Below, piece after piece: positions 4,812 to 9,237 of a stretch of 9,237 nt of DNA. The translations under genes were made by a program, and so were the position numbers. This DNA comes from an uncultured Roseburia sp. Its GTDB lineage: Bacteria; Bacillota; Clostridia; Lachnospirales; Lachnospiraceae. The notes beneath the pieces were generated by a model that searched no databases, was not told the origin of the DNA, and saw only the letters and a program-made list of their open reading frames with translations. The stretch is from contig CAMGET010000030.1 in NCBI GenBank assembly GCA_946055175.1, forward strand, positions 1 through 9,237, written 5' to 3'. Position 1 is the first letter of the stretch. Each line of letters opens with the position of its first letter.

Positions 4812-6233
4812 ATGACCATGAAAAGAACAATTAGCGGTATGATCGGAGCTGGTTCTCTGGCTCATAACAGAAGGGATTTCATAGCAGAAAATGTAGATCC
4901 GGACAGAGTACACTTGAATATTTGTTACCAGAATGAAAATCTGAAAGATGTTTATAAAGAGTTGTTTGATGATTCTGTGGAGCGATACAATGTGGGGAAA
5001 AGAAAAGACCGTCAGATTACAAATTATTATGAAAAAATCCGGCAGGGAAAACAGGAAAAACTATTCCATGAGGTCATTTTCCAGATTGGAAATTGTGAAG
5101 ACATGGCTGTAGGGACAGTAGAAGGAGAACTGGCAGTGAAGGTGTTGAATGAATATATGCAGGATTTTCAGAAAAGGAATCCAACTCTCCGGGTATTTTG
5201 CTGTTATCTTCATCAGGATGAAGCTACACCACATCTGCATATTGATTTTGTTCCCTATGTGACTGGTTGGAAAGGAAAAGGGATGGATATCAGAGTTTCA
5301 CTGAAGCAGGCATTAAAAAGTTTGGGATTTCAAGGTGGAAATAAACATGACACAGAATTAAATCAGTGGATAAACCACGAAAAAGAAGTGCTGGCAGATA
5401 TTGCAAAGCAGTATGGGATTGAATGGGAACAGAAAGGTACCCATGAGGAACATCTGGATGTTTATAATTTCAAGAAAAAAGAACGAAAGAAGGAAGTTCA
5501 GGCTCTGGAGCAGGAAAAAGAGTATCTGACAGCAGAGAATGAGGGACTGACTGCACAGATTGCAGAATCCAAGGCAGATATTCAGCTTTTGAAAGAAGAT
5601 AAGGAACAGGCGGTCAGGGATAAAGAAGCTGCAGAAAAGCGGGCAGAGAAAGCAGAAATAGAATTAAAAAGCCTAGAAGAACGTCGGGAGCAGTTACAGC
5701 CGATCATAGATAATGTCAGTAAGGAAATAAAAGAATATGGGACGGTTAAAACGCTTCTACCGGAAGCAGGAGCATTGGAACGTGCAGGAACCTATCGGGA
5801 TAAAAAAGTTAAACCATTATTTATTCAAATGAAGAATAAGATTGCTGCAATGGCTGCCCAGGTAAAAGAACTTACGAAAGAAGTGGAGAAATGGAAAAAT
5901 AAATACCAGAAGACAAAACAGGCATATAACAGTGTTCAGAAAGAGTTGGATGATATGCGTAAAGACAATCAGAAATTATTAGAAGAAAAGAATATGTTGC
6001 AAAGTGTTTCTGATAGATATGATCGTGTTGTGCGTGTCATGGGAATAGACACTGTGGAGGCTGCGGTACTGCAGGATATTCATAATCAGAAAGCACTGGA
6101 AGAAAAACGACGGATGGAACAAATGCCAAAAGGAAGCATTTACGAAAGATTAGCATGGGGTGCGAAAAAGAGCGAGATGGAGAATCAGCAGCGTAAGAAA
6201 AATAAAACAAAGAACAGAGGAATGGAGATATAA
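4812..6233 (+). CDS. mob: MOBV-family relaxase (Mob/Pre plasmid recombination enzyme)
   Basis: A 473-aa relaxase that nicks oriT and pilots the strand into a recipient through a helper conjugation apparatus. N-terminal AHNRR places His18 where His22 of pMV158 MobM, the DNA-linking residue, lies, followed by the typical NVDPDRVHLN. The metal-binding three-His motif is HQDEATPHLH (His134, His141, His143 with Asp136 and Glu137). The C-terminal half is long coiled coil (about 221-300 and 340-400), as usual for this family. GGGGAGGTGAG with 8-nt spacing supports the ATG at 4812; the ATG at 4770 lies inside a leader hairpin region. It is cytosolic and expected to work with the MobC-like protein. 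TnpV follows 4 nt after the stop. Confidence 0.94.
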   Translation: MTMKRTISGMIGAGSLAHNRRDFIAENVDPDRVHLNICYQNENLKDVYKELFDDSVERYNVGKRKDRQITNYYEKIRQGKQEKLFHEVIFQIGNCEDMAVGTVEGELAVKVLNEYMQDFQKRNPTLRVFCCYLHQDEATPHLHIDFVPYVTGWKGKGMDIRVSLKQALKSLGFQGGNKHDTELNQWINHEKEVLADIAKQYGIEWEQKGTHEEHLDVYNFKKKERKKEVQALEQEKEYLTAENEGLTAQIAESKADIQLLKEDKEQAVRDKEAAEKRAEKAEIELKSLEERREQLQPIIDNVSKEIKEYGTVKTLLPEAGALERAGTYRDKKVKPLFIQMKNKIAAMAAQVKELTKEVEKWKNKYQKTKQAYNSVQKELDDMRKDNQKLLEEKNMLQSVSDRYDRVVRVMGIDTVEAAVLQDIHNQKALEEKRRMEQMPKGSIYERLAWGAKKSEMENQQRKKNKTKNRGMEI

Positions 6234-6237
6234 GTGC

Positions 6238-6612
6238 ATGAAAAAACACATTTATGATGAAAAGAACGGATTAAGCTATACCTTGCATGGAGATTACTAT
6301 TTGCCGGGTCTGGTGCTGAATGAGGAAGAACCGACATATGGGAAATATGGAATGTTGCGGAAACAATATCTGAAAGAGTATAGACCAGCAAGATATCAGT
6401 GCCTGTTATTGACTGGAAAGCTGACTGAACATCTGAATCAGATTGATCGGGATGCAAGAGAGCAGGTCGAAATGTTAATGAAGCAGATGGCAGAAGAACA
6501 GAGTGTGACAGAAACATTGAAGATACGGGATCAGATGAAGTGGGTCGGGTTGATGAATAATATCAGAACAAGTGCTGAAAAAATTGTACTGAAAGAGATC
6601 GTTTATATATAA
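6238..6612 (+). CDS. tnpV: TnpV family transposon-encoded protein
   Basis: A 124-aa protein matching the TnpV pattern known from Tn4451-type mobilizable elements: GLSYTLHGDYYLPGL near the start, EEEPTYGKYGMLRKQYLKE, then a helical middle and the conserved RDQMKWVGLMNNIRTSAEKIVLKEIVYI end. No function is established for the family, and no catalytic motif, signal peptide or membrane segment is visible. The start at 6238 lies 4 nt after the relaxase stop with GGAG at 6224-6227, so the two genes are probably co-translated. It closes the mobilization backbone; a hairpin follows directly and the next genes are cargo. Confidence 0.9.
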   Translation: MKKHIYDEKNGLSYTLHGDYYLPGLVLNEEEPTYGKYGMLRKQYLKEYRPARYQCLLLTGKLTEHLNQIDRDAREQVEMLMKQMAEEQSVTETLKIRDQMKWVGLMNNIRTSAEKIVLKEIVYI

Positions 6613-6615
6613 GTT

Positions 6616-6642
6616 AAGAGGGCTGCCGAAAGGCGACTCTTT
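6616..6642 (+). terminator. Terminator-like hairpin after tnpV
   Basis: AAGAGGGCTGCC-GAAA-GGCGACTCTT folds on a GAAA tetraloop with one A-C mismatch and some G-T pairs, followed by a short TTTG tail. It lies 4 nt after the tnpV stop and probably ends or weakens backbone transcription. The poor T-run makes it a leaky terminator at best. Confidence 0.6.
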
Positions 6643-6865
6643 GTAAATGTAAGAGTGGAATTTCAGAATAGAACATGATAGAATGCTAAAAGATAAATCC
6701 GGATTTGCAGGGATAGATAATCAGAAGGAAATACTGAAAAAACAAGCATTTACGGGTATGATACGAATCGTATCACGTATGTGACCGAGCGATTCTATCA
6801 TCATTTTATGTTTTTTGATAAGGTGAATGTGTCGAAAAGACAAACCCATATAGAAAGGACGTAGA
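6643..6865 (+). promoter_or_regulatory. Cargo leader with two palindromes; no clear promoter
   Basis: This gap between backbone and cargo has a perfect 12-bp palindrome AAATCC-GGATTT (6695-6706) and an inverted repeat TGATACG-AAT-CGTATCA (6759-6775), followed by CGTAT. The second is a plausible operator for the downstream XRE regulator. It resembles ATAC-N-GTAT but has N5 rather than N6, so is unlikely to be read by the element's main repressor. I could not find a convincing -35/-10 pair. No small gene is supported here. Confidence 0.45.
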
Positions 6866-7528
6866 ATGATGAAAAAGAACGGAATGAAGAATTTACTATT
6901 TGGAGGAATATTCATTGCAACTTTTGTATTATGGACAGTTTTGATCCAGATGGTAGATGTGCAGCCTCATGGTCAAAACGGAACGAATATTGGATTTGCA
7001 ACACTCAATTGCTGGTTTCACCGCTTCACAGGCGTACACATGATGATTTATTCGATTACTGATTGGATGGGGCTGGTGCCTGTCGTAGTATGCCTGATCT
7101 TTGCAGGTGTGGGACTAGTTCAGTTGATTAAGAAAAGAAGTCTTTTCAAGGTGGATCCGGATATCATTATTCTGGGTATTTATTATATTGTCGTGATCCT
7201 GGCATATATATTTTTTGAGATGATTCCAATCAATTACAGACCTATTTTAATTAACGGAGTAATGGAGGCATCTTATCCATCATCAACTACACTATTGGTA
7301 TTGTGTGTGATGCCGACTTTGATCGAACAGACTCAGCGCAGGCTGTCAAGCATTGCAGTCAAAAAAGTGATAACGATTGTAACAATCGCTTTTTCGGCAT
7401 TCATGGTTATTGGCAGATTGATTTCGGGAGTACATTGGCTCACGGATATTGTAGGTGGCGTATTGTTAAGCATTGGATTATTTTCTATTTATCAGGGAGC
7501 GGTTATACTGTCAATAAAGAATAAATAA
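6866..7528 (+). CDS. PAP2-like membrane protein with degenerate phosphatase motifs
   Basis: A 220-aa protein with about six predicted membrane segments (about 8-30, 68-90, 100-121, 139-152, 166-183, 196-214) and the layout of the PAP2/type 2 phosphatidic acid phosphatase superfamily, which hydrolyses lipid phosphates at the membrane. Motif 1 reads E118-x6-R125-P126 where KxxxxxxRP is usual; motif 2 is P138-S-S-T141 instead of PSGH or PSSH; motif 3 is intact as R184-x5-H190-x3-D194, including the nucleophile His. With the Lys and the general-acid His changed, activity may be weak, altered or absent. AAAGGA precedes the start. A regulator gene follows 21 nt after the start of the intergenic gap's end, probably co-transcribed. 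Undecaprenyl-phosphate chemistry is possible but not shown. Confidence 0.82.
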   Translation: MMKKNGMKNLLFGGIFIATFVLWTVLIQMVDVQPHGQNGTNIGFATLNCWFHRFTGVHMMIYSITDWMGLVPVVVCLIFAGVGLVQLIKKRSLFKVDPDIIILGIYYIVVILAYIFFEMIPINYRPILINGVMEASYPSSTTLLVLCVMPTLIEQTQRRLSSIAVKKVITIVTIAFSAFMVIGRLISGVHWLTDIVGGVLLSIGLFSIYQGAVILSIKNK

Positions 7529-7549
7529 AACGAGCAAGGGGTGGAGGTT

Positions 7550-8164
7550 TTGGAATTTCATGAAAAACTTCAGGAATTAAGAAAAAGCCGGGGAATGACA
7601 CAAGAAGAACTGGCTGCGGCATTATTTGTATCTAGAACTGCAATTTCAAAATGGGAATCCGGAAGAGGATATCCGAGCATAGATTCATTAAAGGAAATAT
7701 CTCGATATTTTTCTGTGTCGATTGATGATCTGTTATCTGGAGAACAGTTGATTTTGATTGCAGAAAAAGAAAACAAATCAAATCTCAATAGTGTATGTGA
7801 CTTATTATGGGGATTTGTTGACTTGCTTTCTTTGATGCTTATTTTTCTTCCGCTGTATCCCAAGCCGGTCAATGGTTATATCTATTCGGTAAATCTTTTT
7901 GAGTATGTAGATAATAATAAATGGATTATTACCATTTATTGGATAATGTTCATCACTTTAACGATTATCGGGATTGTGAAAATATTGATGGTCTATTTCA
8001 AATTTGAAAAAGGCAAAAAGGTGATTACTGCATTGTCTATAGGATGCAGTGTTATCGATGTTTTGTTTTTGGCAATGATGAAAGAACCATATGCAATAAT
8101 AGTTGCTTTTCTGCTATTACTGATCAAAAGTGGTCTCCTTTATAAACAAGCCAAGGCAGGCTGA
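7550..8164 (+). CDS. Membrane-anchored XRE-family regulator
   Basis: A 204-aa protein: residues 1-62 are a clear XRE helix-turn-helix (LQELRKSRGMTQEELAAALF, then VSRTAISKWESGRGYPSIDS and the FSVSIDDLLSGE end). Residues 83-103, 125-149, 157-177 and 180-196 are hydrophobic and predicted as four membrane segments, with a short outside loop around 104-124. It is likely a one-component membrane sensor controlling nearby genes. I favour the TTG start at 7550 (MEFHEKLQEL, the usual beginning of such proteins), with AAGGGGTGGAGG upstream; GTG at 7541 would lie inside that ribosome binding site. It follows the PAP2-like gene by 21 nt and probably shares its transcript. Its ligand is unknown; a terminator follows 62 nt after the stop. 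Confidence 0.85.
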   Translation: MEFHEKLQELRKSRGMTQEELAAALFVSRTAISKWESGRGYPSIDSLKEISRYFSVSIDDLLSGEQLILIAEKENKSNLNSVCDLLWGFVDLLSLMLIFLPLYPKPVNGYIYSVNLFEYVDNNKWIITIYWIMFITLTIIGIVKILMVYFKFEKGKKVITALSIGCSVIDVLFLAMMKEPYAIIVAFLLLLIKSGLLYKQAKAG

Positions 8165-8226
8165 TCAGGTATTGTCCCCTACAACTTCAAGTTTGTCGAA
8201 TTAAAAAATAGGAATAGTTATAATAG

Positions 8227-8264
8227 AAAGCTGTAAAAATTCACGTTGAATTTTACAGCTTTTT
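8227..8264 (+). terminator. Terminator after the membrane-XRE gene
   Basis: AAAGCTGTAAAAATTC (8227-8242) pairs with GAATTTTACAGCTTT (8248-8262), a 15-bp stem with one bulged A and a 5-nt loop, ending in a T-run. It separates the PAP2/XRE cargo from the toxin-antitoxin operon, whose promoter starts within its right arm. The 62 nt before it (8165-8226) show no supported gene. Confidence 0.82.
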
Positions 8265-8273
8265 GTGTATAAT
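8246..8273 (+). promoter_or_regulatory. Promoter of the toxin-antitoxin operon
   Basis: -35 TTGAAT (8246-8251) and a consensus -10 TATAAT (8268-8273) with a 16-bp spacer lie 47 bp before the antitoxin start. The -35 and most of the spacer are in the right arm of the upstream terminator hairpin, so one short sequence does both jobs. Confidence 0.7.
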
Positions 8274-8319
8274 ATAAGTAGCAGAAACAATATAAAATCA
8301 AGGAAGGAGCTGAAAGAAT

Positions 8320-8568
8320 ATGGCAAGTATTTTACCAGTATCTGATTTGAGAAATTATAACGAAGTCCTGAAGAACTGCCATAAAGGCGAGCCTGTATAT
8401 CTTACCAAGAATGGTAGAGGACGTTTTGTGGTTATGGATTTTGAAGATTATGAACGTGATCGTGCGGAAAAGAAGCTTTTAATGAAGCTGCAGGAAGCCG
8501 AAGAAGCAGTGAAAGACGGCGAGGGATGGCTGGAGTTAGATGAACTGAAGGCACTTGTGGGGGAATAA
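8320..8568 (+). CDS. Type II antitoxin, Phd/YefM family
   Basis: An 82-aa protein. The N-terminal domain (residues 1-50: ILPVSDLRNYNEVLKNCHKGEPVYLTKNGRGRFVVMDFEDYE) has the Phd/YefM pattern, including the start motif P-V-S-D-L-R and the KNGRG...VVMDFEDYE strand that forms the DNA-binding dimer. The acidic C-terminal tail (about 51-82) would wrap and neutralise the toxin. The antitoxin-toxin complex normally represses its own promoter. AAGGAAGGAG precedes the ATG. The toxin gene starts one base after the stop. The pair probably stabilises the element, being encoded next to attR, where loss on excision would be punished. Confidence 0.92.
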   Translation: MASILPVSDLRNYNEVLKNCHKGEPVYLTKNGRGRFVVMDFEDYERDRAEKKLLMKLQEAEEAVKDGEGWLELDELKALVGE

Positions 8569-8569
8569 G

Positions 8570-8869
8570 ATGTTAAAATTACGGATTAACCCGATTGTTG
8601 CAAAGGACCTGAAGAATATCCGGGATTACATCGCTGAAGATAGTGAAGAATATGCCGCAAAGACTATAAAGGAAATTTATGGTAAATTTGAGAATCTCCA
8701 GATGTTTCCGGGAATGGGTTCAGACCTTTCAAAGCGAGTCAGCTTTCGGACAGACTATAAATATGCGATATGGGAAGATTATGTGATTATCTACAAGGTA
8801 AGCAACGAGTATGTAGAAATTTATCGTGTCATCAATCGGTATCAGGATATTACAAGAATTTTTGATTGA
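8570..8869 (+). CDS. Type II toxin, ParE/RelE superfamily
   Basis: A 99-aa protein with the ParE/RelE fold pattern: LRINPIVAKDLKNIRDYIAED at the start, a helical pair, the FENLQMFPGMG turn, then the beta strands YAIWEDYVIIYKV and VEIYRVINRYQD. It would either poison gyrase (ParE type) or cut mRNA on ribosomes (RelE type); helix pair and sequence lean to ParE-like, but no test is possible here. The ATG at 8570 sits one base after the antitoxin stop, with GGGGGAA as ribosome binding site; a TTG at 8555 in the same frame would overlap the antitoxin gene and is less likely. Its stop TGA (8867-8869) is also the first three bases of a TGATAAC repeat of the right arm. Confidence 0.9.
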   Translation: MLKLRINPIVAKDLKNIRDYIAEDSEEYAAKTIKEIYGKFENLQMFPGMGSDLSKRVSFRTDYKYAIWEDYVIIYKVSNEYVEIYRVINRYQDITRIFD

Positions 8870-8902
8870 TAACAGAAATATGATAACAAATTGATAACAC
8901 CG
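8867..8902 (+). repeat. Right arm-type repeat (three TGATAAC units)
   Basis: TGATAAC occurs at 8867-8873, 8881-8887 and 8892-8898, all in the same orientation. The last two plus ACCG match the left arm block (213-234) at 21 of 22 positions, with the same 11-bp unit spacing. The extra unit overlaps the toxin stop. These are likely arm-type sites for Int, or sites for Xis, near attR. Confidence 0.7.
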
Positions 8903-9001
8903 TTCAGTACAGTCCGTGGACTAAGGATAGTGGAACACATATAAAACCAGATAGAACCATAACGCCTATACAAAATTGTATAGTGACAAAAACTCATTTG
9001 C
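8870..9001. other. Gene-free right-end region between toxin and attR
   Basis: After the arm repeats this stretch holds a short inverted repeat AGTCC-GT-GGACT (8911-8922), the operator copy at 8966-8983, and AAACTC (8990-8995), which forms an inverted repeat with GAGTTT of the attR core over a 6-nt spacer. No reading frame with a ribosome binding site is seen, so it appears to be the right recombination and control zone. Confidence 0.6.
8966..8983. promoter_or_regulatory. Operator O4: perfect CTATAC-N6-GTATAG beside attR
   Basis: CTATACAA-AATTGTATAG is a perfect palindrome with the same half-sites and spacing as O3 in the integrase control region. The next bases (TGACAAA against TGAGAAA) also resemble those after O3. 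It lies 18 bp inside the attR core, with no gene start nearby, so it looks like a site where the repressor could touch recombination. Confidence 0.7.
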
Positions 9002-9012
9002 GAGTTTGAGTA
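9002..9012 (+). other. attR core (displaced native guaA end)
   Basis: GAGTTTGAGTA, followed by G, reads GAG TTT GAG TAG, that is Glu-Phe-Glu-stop, the same residues as the present GuaA C-terminus. A good terminator starts 9 bp later. This is what the host guaA end would look like before insertion, so the site marks the right boundary of the element. Confidence 0.82.
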
Positions 9013-9020
9013 GAAGTCAA

Positions 9021-9069
9021 ATCCTCGGAAAAGCCTGTATTTATGGGCTTTCCCGGGGATTTATTTTTG
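9021..9069 (+). terminator. Original guaA terminator, now at the right end
   Basis: ATCCTCGG-A-AAAGCCT (9021-9036) pairs with GGGCTTT-C-CCGGGGAT (9045-9060) over about 15 bp with one A-C mismatch and two wobbles, an 8-nt loop, and a TTATTTTTG tail. It lies just after the displaced guaA stop, separated from the present gene by the element. Confidence 0.85.
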
Positions 9070-9188
9070 TCTCTGGAGTGCAAATGGAGTTAAAAATTAT
9101 TTTTTTTACTAGCCGGATTTCTTGAATAGTCAAGGTTTTCCGGAATATCATTACATTTCCAAAAGAGAATATCGGGAAATTTTTATAG
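9070..9188 (+). other. Host intergenic DNA with a weak promoter candidate
   Basis: No gene is seen. A hairpin CCGGA/TCCGG with inner CTTGA/TCAAG (about 9113-9143) is present, and TTGAAT (9122-9127) with TATCAT (9146-9151) at an 18-bp spacing could be a promoter. Transcription from it would reach the terminator at 9189-9237 after roughly 75 nt, so a small RNA is possible but unsupported by anything else. Confidence 0.3.
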
Positions 9189-9237
9189 AACAGTTTGTTT
9201 TGATGAAGTAGTTTTCATCAGAGCAGGCTGTTTTTTT
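9189..9237 (+). terminator. Strong rho-independent terminator at the right edge
   Basis: The 19 bases 9189-9207 pair with 9214-9232 at every position, allowing five G-T wobbles, around a 6-nt loop (GTAGTT), and run into seven or more Ts. The T-run is only on the plus strand, so it ends a rightward transcript. The gene it serves is not obvious, as guaA has its own terminator upstream. Confidence 0.75.

Larger units (their letters stand above)
143..9012. mobile_element. Integrative and mobilizable element inserted at the guaA 3' end
   Basis: The element is bounded by an 11-bp near-repeat, GAGTTTGAATA at 143-153 and GAGTTTGAGTA at 9002-9012 (one mismatch), so it is about 8.86 kb long. Gene order is repressor, Xis-like, tyrosine integrase, MobC-like, AAA ATPase, small proteins, MOBV relaxase, TnpV, then cargo and a toxin-antitoxin pair. 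It has its own integrase and relaxase but no coupling protein or secretion genes, so transfer should need a helper element. The 3' end of guaA is a known target: as I recall, Tn5801 of Staphylococcus aureus uses the equivalent codons GAG TGG GAA TA. Ends are inferred from the repeat and from the displaced guaA terminator, not from an empty-site comparison. Confidence 0.9.

Noticed and set aside
6760..6774. Fifth copy of the main repressor operator
   Set aside because: The core is ATAC-N5-GTAT rather than N6 and the outer bases differ from CTATAC/GTATAG, so it is treated as a separate operator candidate.
6721..6915. A 64-codon minus-strand frame before the PAP2-like gene
   Set aside because: It is hydrophobic only because it is antisense to a membrane-protein gene and AT-rich leader; it has no supporting start signal.
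8165..8226. Remnant of a minus-strand gene end (FDKLEVVGDNT then stop)
   Set aside because: The reading is only about a dozen codons before an upstream stop, and I cannot place it in a family, so a decayed gene is not supported.

Overview
The window is almost entirely one compact integrative and mobilizable element of about 8.86 kb, inserted at the 3' end of guaA (GMP synthase) in a low-GC Gram-positive host. The host is probably a gut Clostridia, Lachnospiraceae-like. This rests on AT-rich codon use, strong AGGAGG-type ribosome binding sites, the GuaA C-terminus ending PPGTIEFE, and the mobile gene families present (MOBV relaxase, TnpV, DUF5348). No taxonomic marker beyond the GuaA tail is present.

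Left junction (1-354): the last 50 codons of guaA, still intact because the element supplies a replacement GAG TTT GAA TAA end. Then come an attL arm region with TGATAAC repeats and a very long hairpin that should terminate transcription from both sides. Control region (355-990): a leftward XRE repressor gene and a rightward excisionase-like gene diverge from an intergenic region holding three ATAC-N6-GTAT operators. One operator lies in the spacer of the rightward promoter and one at its start point.

Backbone (988-6612), all rightward: Xis-like protein, tyrosine integrase, MobC-like ribbon-helix-helix protein, RepA-type AAA ATPase, a 79-aa protein, a 39-aa candidate small protein, a DUF5348 protein, a MOBV (Mob/Pre) relaxase and TnpV. 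A strong hairpin or group of hairpins lies before most backbone genes after mobC. The 285-nt leader of the relaxase gene is densely structured and is the best candidate oriT region; it includes three tandem tetraloop hairpins with compensatory base changes.

Cargo (6613-8869): a PAP2-like membrane protein whose phosphatase motifs are partly lost, a membrane-anchored XRE regulator (204 aa with four predicted membrane segments), and a Phd/YefM-ParE type toxin-antitoxin pair next to the right end.

Right junction (8867-9237): a near-identical copy of the left TGATAAC arm repeat, a perfect fourth copy of the repressor operator, and an attR core reading GAG TTT GAG TAG, which is the displaced native guaA end. 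The native guaA terminator and a short stretch of host DNA with another terminator follow.

How it should work (inference): the repressor keeps xis-int-mob expression off. On derepression, Int and Xis act on arm and core sites to excise a circle, the ATPase may support replication or maintenance, and the MOBV relaxase with MobC nicks oriT for transfer by a helper conjugation system. No type IV secretion genes are present, so the element is mobilizable rather than self-transmissible. The strongest new leads are the repressor operator copied beside attR, the covarying hairpin triplet before the relaxase gene, and the PAP2-like plus membrane-XRE cargo pair.
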